DNA of 64,000 nt, from contig NZ_JAAAKW010000010.1 in NCBI RefSeq assembly GCF_009905615.1, positions 163,218-227,217 on the forward strand, read 5' to 3'. Numbering within the stretch: position 1 is the first letter of the stretch; each line of letters starts with the position of its first letter. The translations under genes were made by a program, and so were the position numbers. The DNA comes from Pseudomonas sp. SLFW (GTDB lineage Bacteria > Pseudomonadota > Gammaproteobacteria > Pseudomonadales > Pseudomonadaceae). The notes beneath the pieces are model-generated. The model made no database searches. It was given only the letters and a program-made list of their open reading frames with translations, and was not told where the DNA came from. Positions 40,769 to 49,267 of the stretch are shown here, piece after piece.

Positions 40769-41557
40769 ATGCTCGTAGATTCCCATTGTCACCTCGATCG
40801 TCTCGATCTCACCCAACACGCAGGCTCTCTCGATAATGCGCTGGAAGCGGCGCGCGGACGGGGTGTCGGGCATTTTCTGTGTATCGGTGTCAGCGCCGAC
40901 AACGCCAGCGACGTCAAAGCCCTGGCTGATCGTTACGACGATGTGGACTGCTCGGTGGGCATTCACCCGCTGGACGTCAAACCGGGCGAAGCCCCTGCGC
41001 TGGAGTGGCTACTCGGCGAGTTGAATCACCCCCGGGTGGTGGCGATTGGCGAAACCGGCCTGGATTATCACTACGAGCCAGAAGCGGCCGAACTGCAGCA
41101 AGCGTCCTTCGGCTTGCACTTAGAGGCTGCGAACCGGACAGGCAAACCGGTGATCGTTCACACCCGTGGCGCTCGGTCTGACACGCTTGAACTGTTGCGT
41201 GAAGCCGCGTTGCCTCAGGCGGGCGTGCTGCATTGCTTCACCGAAGACTGGGACATGGCGAAGGCCGCGCTGGACCTGGGGTTCTACATTTCGCTGTCAG
41301 GCATCGTAACCTTCCGCAATGCCGATGCGCTGCGGGATGTGGCGAGCAAAGTCCCGGCCGATCGCCTGCTGGTGGAAACGGATTCGCCGTATCTGGCGCC
41401 GATTCCCTACCGTGGCAAGCCCAACCTGCCGCAATACGTGCGTGAAGTGGCCGAGTTCCTGGCGATGCTCAGAGGGGAGAGCTTCGAGCGTTTCGCCGAG
41501 CAGACCACTGACAATTTCAAGCGCCTGTTCCCGCTGGCCCGGGTGAAGTCGGCCTGA
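40769..41557 (+). CDS. TatD family metal-dependent hydrolase
   Basis: A 262-residue TatD/YcfH-type hydrolase. Metal ligands are visible: DSHCHLDRLDL at the N terminus, the Glu in AIGETGLDYHYEP, His in KPVIVHTRGA, His in GVLHCFTE and Asp in LLVETDSPYLAP. Family members have deoxyribonuclease activity. It closes the yceD-to-tatD block, 15 bp after pilZ. Confidence 0.92.
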   Translation: MLVDSHCHLDRLDLTQHAGSLDNALEAARGRGVGHFLCIGVSADNASDVKALADRYDDVDCSVGIHPLDVKPGEAPALEWLLGELNHPRVVAIGETGLDYHYEPEAAELQQASFGLHLEAANRTGKPVIVHTRGARSDTLELLREAALPQAGVLHCFTEDWDMAKAALDLGFYISLSGIVTFRNADALRDVASKVPADRLLVETDSPYLAPIPYRGKPNLPQYVREVAEFLAMLRGESFERFAEQTTDNFKRLFPLARVKSA

Positions 41558-41578
41558 GACGCGGCGTTAAATGACGGG

Positions 41579-41615
41579 CAAAAAAAACCCGGGTTCTGGG
41601 GGGTGAATCCGGGTT
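41579..41615 (-). terminator. Rho-independent terminator of the minus-strand small RNA
   Basis: AACCCGG (41609-41615 on minus) pairs with CCGGGTT (41586-41592) and is followed on the minus strand by a run of T. The plus strand has no T-run after the stem, so it does not end tatD. Confidence 0.75.
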
Positions 41616-41697
41616 AAGACCATTAGGAGTAAACAAAGACACGCTATCCATTGGTGTCTTTACCGGTGCCAGCACTTGGGGGAGATGCCGCACCGAC
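41580..41697 (-). ncRNA. rgsA: Probable RgsA (P16) small RNA
   Basis: The 404-bp gap between tatD and the TetR gene contains a minus-strand unit of about 118 nt. It has a sigma-S-like -10 (CAATACTTAA, 41701-41710), an internal hairpin (AAGACAC with GTGTCTT, 41635-41661) and a terminator stem AACCCGG/CCGGGTT followed by eight T. In P. aeruginosa the RpoS-dependent, Hfq-associated small RNA RgsA of about 120 nt lies next to the tatD-like gene PA2959. Position, length and promoter type agree; primary sequence identity could not be checked. The rest of the gap (to 41961) shows no gene. Confidence 0.6.
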
Positions 41698-41700
41698 GTG

Positions 41701-41710
41701 TTAAGTATTG
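41701..41710 (-). promoter_or_regulatory. Sigma-S-like -10 element of the small RNA
   Basis: The minus strand reads CAATACTTAA, close to the extended sigma-S -10 consensus CTATACTTAA. The expected start is near 41697. Confidence 0.55.
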
Positions 41711-41961
41711 GTCATATTCCGCAGGCGTCCAGCGCAAGGCTGTACGTTTTTTAAACAGTTTTGGAATACCCAGGCGTTTGTTGATACCGCAAAGCACGTC
41801 ATCCGACGTTCGCAATGTGGACCGACACGGCGTGGCGGGTCAAAAACGCAGCTATTGCGGCTTAATCGGTCTTGAACATGAACATCGTCGGATGAGCCGT
41901 GCAATTTGAAACCGATTAGGCATAATGTGCGGCTTCGATTTTGAACCGACAGTCTCTTCCT

Positions 41962-42624
41962 ATGCAGAAAGAACCTCGTAAAGTCCGTGAGTTTCGCCGC
42001 CGTGAGCAGGAAATTCTAGACATCGCGTTAAAGCTGTTTCTTGAACAGGGTGAAGACAGCGTTACCGTCGAGATGATCGCGGATGCCGTGGGTATCGGCA
42101 AAGGCACCATCTACAAGCATTTCAAATCGAAGGCGGAAATTTACCTGCGCCTGATGCTCGACTACGAGCGCGATTTGAACGAGCTGCTGCACTCCGCCGA
42201 CGTCGACAAGGACAAGGAAGCGTTGTCCCGCGCGTATTTCGAATTTCGCATGCGTGATCCGCAGCGCTATCGCCTGTTCGACCGTCTGGAAGAGAAAGTG
42301 GTCAAGGGCAATCAAGTGCCTGAGATGGTCGAGCAGCTGCACAATATCCGTGCCTCGAACTTCGAACGTTTGACGCTGTTGATCAAAGGCCGCATTTCCG
42401 AAGGCAAACTGGAAGACGTTCCGCCGTATTTCCACTACTGCGCCGCTTGGGCTTTGGTGCACGGCGCTGTGGCGCTGTATCACTCGCCGTTCTGGAGCAA
42501 TGTGCTGGAAGATCAGGAAGGCTTCTTCCAGTTCCTGATGGACATTGGTGTGCGCATGGGCAACAAGCGCAAGCGTGACCCTGAAATCGGCCACGACCCC
42601 AAGCCGGAAGTCCCCGGCAACTGA
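41962..42624 (+). CDS. TetR/AcrR family transcriptional regulator
   Basis: A 220-residue TetR regulator. The DNA-binding domain covers residues about 12-60, with helix-turn-helix EMIADAVGIGKGTIYKHF. The ligand domain begins near residue 70 and ends in a basic, charged tail (GNKRKRDPEIGHDPKPEVPG). Start: ATG at 41962 (MQKEPRKVREFRRRE); a TTG 21 nt upstream is possible but has no better ribosome site. A TetR gene lies at the same place in P. aeruginosa (PA2957). Its targets are unknown; no obvious palindrome stands out upstream. Confidence 0.88.
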   Translation: MQKEPRKVREFRRREQEILDIALKLFLEQGEDSVTVEMIADAVGIGKGTIYKHFKSKAEIYLRLMLDYERDLNELLHSADVDKDKEALSRAYFEFRMRDPQRYRLFDRLEEKVVKGNQVPEMVEQLHNIRASNFERLTLLIKGRISEGKLEDVPPYFHYCAAWALVHGAVALYHSPFWSNVLEDQEGFFQFLMDIGVRMGNKRKRDPEIGHDPKPEVPGN

Positions 42625-42712
42625 GCGATGTTTCCTTGATGAAGCGGGTCAGAGGGCATCGTGCGGTTGCTCGCTCGCTTCATGACCGTCTCTGTCCGGA
42701 ATAACGCTTGCT

Positions 42713-42738
42713 AAAAGCTGATTTATGAGTCAGCTTTT
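42713..42738 (+). terminator. Probable terminator after the TetR gene
   Basis: AAAAGCTGA pairs perfectly with TCAGCTTTT around an eight-base loop, with the T-run inside the stem end. It lies between the TetR and moaA-like genes. Confidence 0.5.
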
Positions 42739-42766
42739 GCGCGCTGCCTAACCTCCCGGAGCTTTC

Positions 42767-43735
42767 ATGATTGTTGATCGCCAAGGCCGACGTTTCCGCA
42801 ATTTGCGAATCAGTCTGACGTCTGCGTGCAATTACGCCTGCACCTACTGTGTGCCCGACGGTAAGCGGTTGGTGGCTGCGCGCAATGAGCTGTCTGCCGA
42901 GGCGATGATCCGAGGCGTGGAGTACCTGATCGAAGCGGCGGGCATCGAGCGGTTGCGGATCACCGGGGGTGAGCCGCTGGTGAGTCCTCGCTTTGAACGT
43001 TTCATGAGCCGGGTGGGGCGCATGGGGCTGGCCGACATCAGCCTGACCACCAATGCGCAGTTGCTGTCCCGCAAACTGCCGATCCTGCTGGATGCGGGCA
43101 TCCGCCGGATCAACGTGTCCCTCGATACGCTAGATCCGTCAGCGTTCAGAGCCATTGCCCGTGGCGGCGATCTGGCCACCGTGCTGGAGGGCATGGAGCA
43201 GGCGAGGGCGGCCGGGCTGCAGATCAAGGTCAACATGGTCCCTTTGCTCGACCGTAATCTGGATCAGGTCGTCCCGCTGCTCGATTACTGCCTTGAGCGC
43301 GGCTACGAGTTGCGCTTCATCGAACTGATGCGCATGGGGCATCTGGCGAACGACGCCAACGGTTTCCATCGGCAATTCGTCAGCCTGGACCGGCTGCTGT
43401 CGCTGATTGGCGCGCATCACGAATACCAGCAGGCCGACGCGCCGGTGGATGCGACCGCCGTGCGCTACCGGATTCCGGGCAAGGGGTATTTTGGCGTGAT
43501 CGCCAACGAAAGCGTGCCGTTCTGTCGGACGTGTTCGCGCTTGCGCCTCTCGTCGACGGGCTGGCTGCATGGCTGCTTGTCTTCCAGCAATCGGCACTAC
43601 GTGGGTGATCTGCTGGACAAACCGCGCCACCAGTCCCTGCCTGCGCTGCAACGTCTGTTGGTCAAGGCGCTGGATGACAAGCAGGCCGTGGCGTTTTCCG
43701 GTGGCGCGACGGTGATGAAGATTATTGGCGGCTGA
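42767..43735 (+). CDS. moaA: MoaA-like radical SAM protein (GTP 3',8-cyclase)
   Basis: A 322-residue radical SAM enzyme. The first iron-sulfur cluster motif is Cys21, Cys25 and Cys28 (CNYACTYC). A second cluster is indicated by Cys253, Cys256 and Cys270 (CRTCSRLRLSSTGWLHGC), the hallmark of MoaA, which makes the first molybdopterin intermediate from GTP. ITGGEPL binds SAM, and the tail ends in the functional Gly-Gly (MKIIGG). Start: ATG at 42767 with GGAG upstream. No moaB-E genes are adjacent, so this is an isolated copy; Pseudomonas genomes often carry more than one moaA. Confidence 0.85.
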   Translation: MIVDRQGRRFRNLRISLTSACNYACTYCVPDGKRLVAARNELSAEAMIRGVEYLIEAAGIERLRITGGEPLVSPRFERFMSRVGRMGLADISLTTNAQLLSRKLPILLDAGIRRINVSLDTLDPSAFRAIARGGDLATVLEGMEQARAAGLQIKVNMVPLLDRNLDQVVPLLDYCLERGYELRFIELMRMGHLANDANGFHRQFVSLDRLLSLIGAHHEYQQADAPVDATAVRYRIPGKGYFGVIANESVPFCRTCSRLRLSSTGWLHGCLSSSNRHYVGDLLDKPRHQSLPALQRLLVKALDDKQAVAFSGGATVMKIIGG

Positions 43736-43824
43736 CGGGCCCTTCCCCAATTGTTCGACATGGCGCAAAAGCTGCATTACCCGGCCATTCGCCGGTTTTC
43801 CGTCGTCGGACTTTGGAGGAAACA

Positions 43825-44430
43825 ATGCGTAGTCTGGTTTTACTGCTGGCCGTCCTGGCCTTGAGTGGCTGCATGCACGTCAGCGATCTGGCACAGGGCG
43901 CCCATGACGAACTCAGCGACGCGGGTCTGCTGGACCACAGCTCGACGCGGCGGATCAACAATTTCCGCCTGCAACCGGACTCCTTCATCTATATCGCTCA
44001 AGGTGCGTTTGCCCCGCCGGGTGGAGCGTACCCGCGCCCGAACGTCGTCGCCGAAGAGGCGTTCAACGGCTTCATCGAATACTTCCCGATGGTCCGCCGC
44101 GCTCGCGCACCTGAAGGGCTGGACGAGGCCATGAACGAAGCCCGTGCGGCAGGCGCGCATTATCTGCTCTACACCCGTTTCGCCAAGGCAGACGACCGTA
44201 TCGGCAATTTTGACGAGTGGTCCGACCAGGAAGCCCTCGACCGTCTGGGCATCGACAGCGGCGTTATTCAACTGATGCTGATTGAAACCAACACCCGTTA
44301 CCTGATCGACAGCGCCCGCATTCACAGCCGTGGCGGCCTGCTCACCCTGCACGACACCAAGCCCGAAGATTTGCTAGGCCCACCCATGGAGGATTACGCT
44401 CGCAGCTTATTGGGCGTCGAAGCCCGCTGA
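43825..44430 (+). CDS. DUF4823 domain-containing lipoprotein
   Basis: A 201-residue predicted lipoprotein with signal sequence MRSLVLLLAVLALSGC (lipidated Cys16). The mature part carries FAPPGGAYPRPNVVAEEAFN, AGAHYLLYTRFAKADDRIGN and IDSGVIQLMLIETNTRYLID, which I associate with DUF4823. Function unknown; an envelope location is clear from the lipobox. Start: ATG at 43825 with GGAGG upstream. It is 10 bp upstream of the DUF1285 gene and probably co-transcribed with it. Confidence 0.7.
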   Translation: MRSLVLLLAVLALSGCMHVSDLAQGAHDELSDAGLLDHSSTRRINNFRLQPDSFIYIAQGAFAPPGGAYPRPNVVAEEAFNGFIEYFPMVRRARAPEGLDEAMNEARAAGAHYLLYTRFAKADDRIGNFDEWSDQEALDRLGIDSGVIQLMLIETNTRYLIDSARIHSRGGLLTLHDTKPEDLLGPPMEDYARSLLGVEAR

Positions 44431-44440
44431 GGAGTCGCGT

Positions 44441-45004
44441 ATGAGTGGTCCGGGAAAAGCCAACGACCTGTTGGCGCAATTGCCCAAGACCGGCAAAGGC
44501 TTGCCACCTGTACATCTGTGGAACCCGGATTTTTGCGGTGATATCGACATGCGCATCGCCCGCGATGGCACGTGGTTTTATCTGGGAACGCCCATCGGCC
44601 GCAAGCCGATGGTGAAGCTGTTTTCCACCATTATCCGGCGAGACGGCGATGATTACTTTCTGATCACGCCCGTAGAGAAAGTCGGTATCACCGTTGACGA
44701 TGCGCCCTTCGTGGCTGTCCTGCTGGAAGTGGAAGGCGAGGGCGAGTCACAGGTCTTGCGTTTCACCACCCAGGTCGATGACGTGATTGACGCCAGTGCC
44801 GAGCACCCGTTGCGGGTCAGCATCGACCCCGTCACTCAAGAACCTGCGCCTTATGTGCATGTGCGTAGCAATCTTGAGGCGCTGATCCATCGCAATGTCT
44901 TCTATCAACTGGTGGACCTGGCGGTTACCCGCGTCATTGACGGAAAGCGTTGGTTGGGTGTCTGGAGCCATGGCGAGTTCTTCACGATAGGCCTGGAGCC
45001 CTGA
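44441..45004 (+). CDS. DUF1285 domain-containing protein
   Basis: A 187-residue soluble protein. It opens MSGPGKANDLLAQLPK and has the DUF1285 phrases PPVHLWNPDFCGDIDMRIAR, DGTWFYLGTPIGRKPMVKLF, EDDYFLITPVEK-like GDDYFLITPVEKVGI and RNVFYQLVDLAV. No signal peptide. The family has structures resembling two barrel-like domains but no established activity. Start: ATG at 44441 with GAGG upstream, directly after the DUF4823 gene. Confidence 0.75.
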   Translation: MSGPGKANDLLAQLPKTGKGLPPVHLWNPDFCGDIDMRIARDGTWFYLGTPIGRKPMVKLFSTIIRRDGDDYFLITPVEKVGITVDDAPFVAVLLEVEGEGESQVLRFTTQVDDVIDASAEHPLRVSIDPVTQEPAPYVHVRSNLEALIHRNVFYQLVDLAVTRVIDGKRWLGVWSHGEFFTIGLEP

Positions 45005-45091
45005 CGGTTCAGCGTTGTATCTGCCAGGCGAATTGCCTGGCGCCCCTCTCGCGGTTAAAGTGCCGCCCCCCGATTTTTCTGAGGTTTTTGC

Positions 45092-46102
45092 ATGAGCCAG
45101 TCCTTTGATATCGCCGTGATCGGCGCCACCGGTACTGTCGGCGAAACCATCGTCCAGATTCTCGAAGAGCGTGACTTCCCTGTGGGCGATCTGCATTTGC
45201 TGGCCAGCGTCGAGTCGGCAGGCAGTTCGGTCGCGTATCGAGGCAAGAACGTGCGTGTACGCGAAGTCGACACGTTCGATTTCAGCAAAGTGAATCTTGT
45301 GTTTTTTGCGGCGGGCCCTGCGGTGACTCGCAGTTATGCTCCCCGGGCGACCGCGGCGGGTTGTTCGGTGATCGACCTGTCGGGCGGCCTGTCCGTCGAT
45401 CAAGCACCGAATCTCATTCCCGAGGTGAACGGGGCGTTGCTGAGCGGGCTGGCCAAACCCTTTCAAGTGGCGTGCCCAAGCCCCGGCGCAACAGCGCTGG
45501 CGATGGTGCTCGGGCCGTTGCGGGACCTCCTGGACATCCGTCGCGTGAACGTGACGGCCTGCATGGCAGTGTCCAGTCTGGGGCGGGAAGGGGTGACCGA
45601 ACTGGCCCGACAGACCGCCGAGCTGCTCAATGTGCGCCCGCTGGAACCCCGCGTGTTTGACCGGCAAATGGCCTTCAACGTCCTCGCTCAGGTCGGCGTG
45701 CCGGATGCGCAAGGCCACGTCCCGCTGGAAAAACGTATGGTCGACGAGTTGCGTGAGCTGCTGTCGCTGCCTTTAATCAAGGTCGGCGCGAGCTGCATTC
45801 AAGTGCCGGTATTTTTTGGCGACAGCCTGAGTGTGTCGGTGCAGACCGCTTCCCCGTTCGATCTGGCTGCGGTCGGGGCTGCGCTGGATGCTGCGGACGG
45901 AATCGATCTCGTGGATGCGGGCGATTACCCGACGCCAGTGGGCGATGCGGTGGGGCAGGACGCTGTCTATGTAGGACGTTTGCGGGCGGGTATCGACGAT
46001 GCGCGCGAGCTGAGCTTCTGGGTTACATCCGACAATGTGCGCAAGGGGGCAGCGCTGAACGCTGTGCAGGTCGCTGAATTGTTGATAAAAGAGCTTGTGT
46101 AA
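45092..46102 (+). CDS. usg: Usg-like aspartate-semialdehyde dehydrogenase paralogue, catalytic cysteine lost
   Basis: A 336-residue protein with the aspartate-semialdehyde dehydrogenase fold: nucleotide loop VIGATGTVGETIVQ, FFAAGPAVTR and SVIDLSGGL. In active enzymes the nucleophile lies in NPNCSTIQMV; here the aligned stretch is CPSPGATALAMV with Pro131 at the cysteine position, so dehydrogenase activity is unlikely. This is the pattern of the Usg proteins found next to asd/truA in gamma-proteobacteria, and in P. aeruginosa as PA3116 beside fimV. It precedes fimV by 117 bp. Role unknown. Confidence 0.82.
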   Translation: MSQSFDIAVIGATGTVGETIVQILEERDFPVGDLHLLASVESAGSSVAYRGKNVRVREVDTFDFSKVNLVFFAAGPAVTRSYAPRATAAGCSVIDLSGGLSVDQAPNLIPEVNGALLSGLAKPFQVACPSPGATALAMVLGPLRDLLDIRRVNVTACMAVSSLGREGVTELARQTAELLNVRPLEPRVFDRQMAFNVLAQVGVPDAQGHVPLEKRMVDELRELLSLPLIKVGASCIQVPVFFGDSLSVSVQTASPFDLAAVGAALDAADGIDLVDAGDYPTPVGDAVGQDAVYVGRLRAGIDDARELSFWVTSDNVRKGAALNAVQVAELLIKELV

Positions 46103-46219
46103 AAGATACTTGCCAACAATTCAAAGAATCATTCTAGCTGTGGCGTTGTAGAAACGCCCTACGCCCTAGCAGGCTTTATCTTCTCGGTCGCCGGGGAAAT
46201 TTTAAACAAGGGATGGGCT

Positions 46220-49006
46220 ATGGTTCAGGTTCGTAAACTGGTTTTAGCAATCGCTGCAGCCTCGGCGTTGTCATCCGGAATGGCGCAGGCGCTGGGCCTT
46301 GGTGGTTTGACCGTGAAGTCGAGCCTGAACCAGCCACTGCTTGCCGAGATCGAACTCACGCAAGTGCAGGACCTCACTTCCGCGCAGGTGGTGCCCAGTC
46401 TGGCCAGCTCTGCCGAGTTCGCCCAGGCGGGGGTCGGTAAAACCGCAGTGCTTGATGACCTGACGTTCACCCCCGTCGTGACGCCTGGCGGCAAAAGCGT
46501 TCTGCGCATCACGTCCAGCAAGCCTATCCGCGACCCTTATGTGAAATTCCTGGTGCAAGTGCTTTGGCCGAATGGCCGGGCGCTGCGCGAGTACAGCCTG
46601 CTACTCGATCCGCCGAAGGTCTCCCCGCAAGCGGCGGCCGCAGCCACGGCTCAGCTGCCTTCTACTGCTCCGGCGACGGCCCCCGCTCAAACCCCTGTTG
46701 CCCAGACGCCGCCTGCACCGACGCCAGCGCCGACCCCGGCAGCGCCCCCAGAACCGAAATACACCCAATACACCACCGCCAACAACGACACGTTGTGGGA
46801 GATCGCCGAGCGCGTGCGCAATGGCGGCACCGTTCAACAGACCATGCTGGCGATTCAGGCGTTGAACCCCGATGCGTTCATCGCGGGTAACATCAACCGG
46901 CTGAAGAAAGGTCAGGTCTTGCGCCTGCCGTCGCCGCAAGAAGCCACCGCGACGCCGCAACCGCGTGCCGTGGCCGAAGTCGCGGAACAGAACCGCGCCT
47001 GGCGCGAAGGCCGTCGTTTACCGACTGGCGCCCGCCAGGTGGATGCGACCCGTCGCGACCGCGCCGGTGCAGCCCCTGCGCAGATCGACGCCAAGGACAA
47101 CCTCAGCCTGGTCTCGGGCAACAAACCGGGCGCGAAAGGGGCGGCAGGCGACGCCGAACTGAGCAACAAACTCGCGGTGACCCAGGAGAATCTGGACAGC
47201 ACCCGTCGCGACAACGCCGAGCTGAAAAGCCGGATGGGTGATCTGCAAAGTCAGGTCGACAAGCTTCAGCGCTTGATCGAACTGAAAAACGATCAACTGG
47301 CCAAGATGCAGGCGGCGGGTGCTGCGGTGCCTCCGCCGCCACCGGCCAGCGATGCCAATGGCACCGTCAGCCCGAACAGCGTGACCAACCCGAACAACGC
47401 CGCGAACCCGGCCATGCCTGCGCAGATCGTGCCGCCACCGGCTGCTCCGGATTCTGCTGGCAAGCCGCCGAATGAAATCGCGCCGGAAGACGCGCTGCCG
47501 GTCGAAGGTGCCAAGGTCACTGGCGCGACGCCTGATCAGCCATTGGTGGTGCCGCCCGATGCCGTCAATCCCGACAACCAGAGTTCGCTGGACAAGATCC
47601 TCGCCAGCCCGATGCTGATGGGCTTGATCGGTGGCGCTGCCATTCTGGTCTTGTTGCTACTGGTCTTGCTGCTGGTGCGTCGTCGTAACGCCATCCTTGA
47701 GGCTGAAAGACACCGTCAAATGGCGCGTGCGCTGGCCGAAGAGTCCGACTTTGCGTCCGACATGAACATGCCTGAAAGCAGTTTTGAGGGTCTGGAGGTG
47801 CCTCCGCCAGCGGTAAAGCCGGCACCTCTGTCGGCCGTCATCATCGAGCCGACCCGTGAGCGCCCGGCTGATGTGCTGGTCCAGGCGGAAATCCACATCG
47901 CTTATGGCCGTACGAACCAGGCCGCCGCACTGCTGGAAGAGGCGATAAAAGAAGAGCCCCAGCGCAGCGAACTGCGTCTTAAACTGATGGAAATCTACGC
48001 CCAGCAGGACAATCAGGCCGGTTTCGTCGCTCAAGAGCGGCAGTTGGTGGCCACGGGAAAGAACCACGCTGAAGTCGAGCAGCTCAAGACCCGCTATCCC
48101 GCCATGGCAGCAGCTGCCGCGGCGGCCGCAGGCGTTGCAGCAGCGGCGGCTTTGGCAGCGGAAATGGACGCCAAGTATGTTGAGGATTTGCTGACCGATA
48201 AGGCGGAGCCTGCACCTGCACCTGCACCTGAACCTACTCCTGCACCTGTCGTTGAGCCGCCTGACGATTTCGACACGGCGTTCGACCTCAGTCTGGATGA
48301 TCTGGAGGCCGCTTCTCCGACCGAAGTGAAAGATTACGGCGCGCCTCATGCCGATAACGGGCTTGATGATCTGGACCTGGACGCACCGTTTGGTGGGGCG
48401 GCAGCGGACGATCTGGATTTCGACGCGATCCTTCGCGAACAGACTGAAGCGAAAGCGGCAGAGCCGGATGACCTGGCGGATTTCGACCTTAACCTGTCGG
48501 AAGATCAACCCGCCCTCAAAGCCGAAGATGATTATCTGTTGGGTCTCGACAACGAACTGAGCGACTTGCCGCCGTTCGAGGAAACCGCCGATCTGGGCGC
48601 CAGCAAGCCGGGCCATGATGACGAACTCGAATTGCCCGCGGACTTCGACCTGTCGTTGGCGGACGAGATCGAAACCGATCAGGCTTCTGAAGCGTTTGCT
48701 TCCGAGATCGACGACGTCAACGCCGAACTTGAGCGTCTTTCCAGCAGTCTCGAACAGCCGCCAATCGCCAAGCCGTTCGACGATGCGCCGACCTTTACCG
48801 AGGATGACGCGCTGCTGGCGGACGACGAGCCGGAGTTCGATTTCCTGTCAGGCACCGATGAAGCGGCGACCAAGCTGGACTTGGCCCGCGCCTACATCGA
48901 AATGGGCGACGCTGATGGCGCTCGTGACATCCTCGATGAAGTCGTGGCTGAAGGTGACGACGGCCAGAAGACCGAAGCTCGCGAGATGCTGTCGCGATTG
49001 GTCTGA
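46220..49006 (+). CDS. fimV: Polar landmark protein FimV
   Basis: A 928-residue inner-membrane protein that marks the cell pole and supports type IV pilus assembly and twitching. Order of parts: signal peptide (residues 1-25), FimV N-terminal domain (LGGLTVKSSLNQPLLAEIEL), a Pro/Ala linker, a peptidoglycan-binding LysM domain (about 180-234), a short coiled coil (about 320-355), a membrane helix (about 462-487, MGLIGGAAILVLLLLVLLLV), cytoplasmic TPR-like helices, a very acidic Asp-rich region, and the FimV C-terminal motif LDLARAYIEMGDADGARDIL. Start: ATG at 46220. It stands alone before truA, as in P. aeruginosa. Confidence 0.93.
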   Translation: MVQVRKLVLAIAAASALSSGMAQALGLGGLTVKSSLNQPLLAEIELTQVQDLTSAQVVPSLASSAEFAQAGVGKTAVLDDLTFTPVVTPGGKSVLRITSSKPIRDPYVKFLVQVLWPNGRALREYSLLLDPPKVSPQAAAAATAQLPSTAPATAPAQTPVAQTPPAPTPAPTPAAPPEPKYTQYTTANNDTLWEIAERVRNGGTVQQTMLAIQALNPDAFIAGNINRLKKGQVLRLPSPQEATATPQPRAVAEVAEQNRAWREGRRLPTGARQVDATRRDRAGAAPAQIDAKDNLSLVSGNKPGAKGAAGDAELSNKLAVTQENLDSTRRDNAELKSRMGDLQSQVDKLQRLIELKNDQLAKMQAAGAAVPPPPPASDANGTVSPNSVTNPNNAANPAMPAQIVPPPAAPDSAGKPPNEIAPEDALPVEGAKVTGATPDQPLVVPPDAVNPDNQSSLDKILASPMLMGLIGGAAILVLLLLVLLLVRRRNAILEAERHRQMARALAEESDFASDMNMPESSFEGLEVPPPAVKPAPLSAVIIEPTRERPADVLVQAEIHIAYGRTNQAAALLEEAIKEEPQRSELRLKLMEIYAQQDNQAGFVAQERQLVATGKNHAEVEQLKTRYPAMAAAAAAAAGVAAAAALAAEMDAKYVEDLLTDKAEPAPAPAPEPTPAPVVEPPDDFDTAFDLSLDDLEAASPTEVKDYGAPHADNGLDDLDLDAPFGGAAADDLDFDAILREQTEAKAAEPDDLADFDLNLSEDQPALKAEDDYLLGLDNELSDLPPFEETADLGASKPGHDDELELPADFDLSLADEIETDQASEAFASEIDDVNAELERLSSSLEQPPIAKPFDDAPTFTEDDALLADDEPEFDFLSGTDEAATKLDLARAYIEMGDADGARDILDEVVAEGDDGQKTEAREMLSRLV

Positions 49007-49079
49007 CAACCTTCACGCTGCATCGACAACGATCGCTTCGGCGGTCGTTTTCGTTTATGGCCAAACAAGGAGAAGAAAC

Positions 49080-49170
49080 CTGTGGGAGCGAATTCATTCG
49101 CGATAAATCTATCAGGCGAAAGAGATGTGTCGACCAGATGGGCCTCTCGCGAATGAATTCGCTCCTACAA
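49080..49170. repeat. REPIN-like inverted repeat, copy 4
   Basis: Arms CTGTGGGAGCGAATTCATTC and GCGAATGAATTCGCTCCTAC flank a variable centre. Same class as copies at 7031, 9551 and 15945. It lies between fimV and truA, two genes in the same orientation. Confidence 0.85.
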
Positions 49171-49226
49171 CGACTGCGATTGCCCAGCCTTTGTCGGTCA
49201 CCAATGGTGTCTTTTGCCTTCATCCG

Positions 49227-49232
49227 TATAAT
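49227..49232 (+). promoter_or_regulatory. -10 element of the truA operon promoter
   Basis: A perfect TATAAT lies 36 bp before the chosen truA start. No convincing -35 is found at 16-18 bp. Confidence 0.5.
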
Positions 49233-49267
49233 GGCCGCCCTTGCGCACATCGACAGGCTTTAAGCAC

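Noticed and set aside
41579..41615. This stem-loop as the terminator of tatD on the plus strand
   Set aside because: The T-run lies only on the minus strand; the plus strand continues GGGTTAAGACC, so it was assigned to the minus-strand RNA.
7031..49170. Short ORFs reading MNSLPQ or GANSFA-like peptides, and a possible dispersed CRISPR-like pattern
   Set aside because: They are translations of REPIN-like repeat arms. The copies are far apart, palindromic and lack regular spacers, so they are not a CRISPR array.
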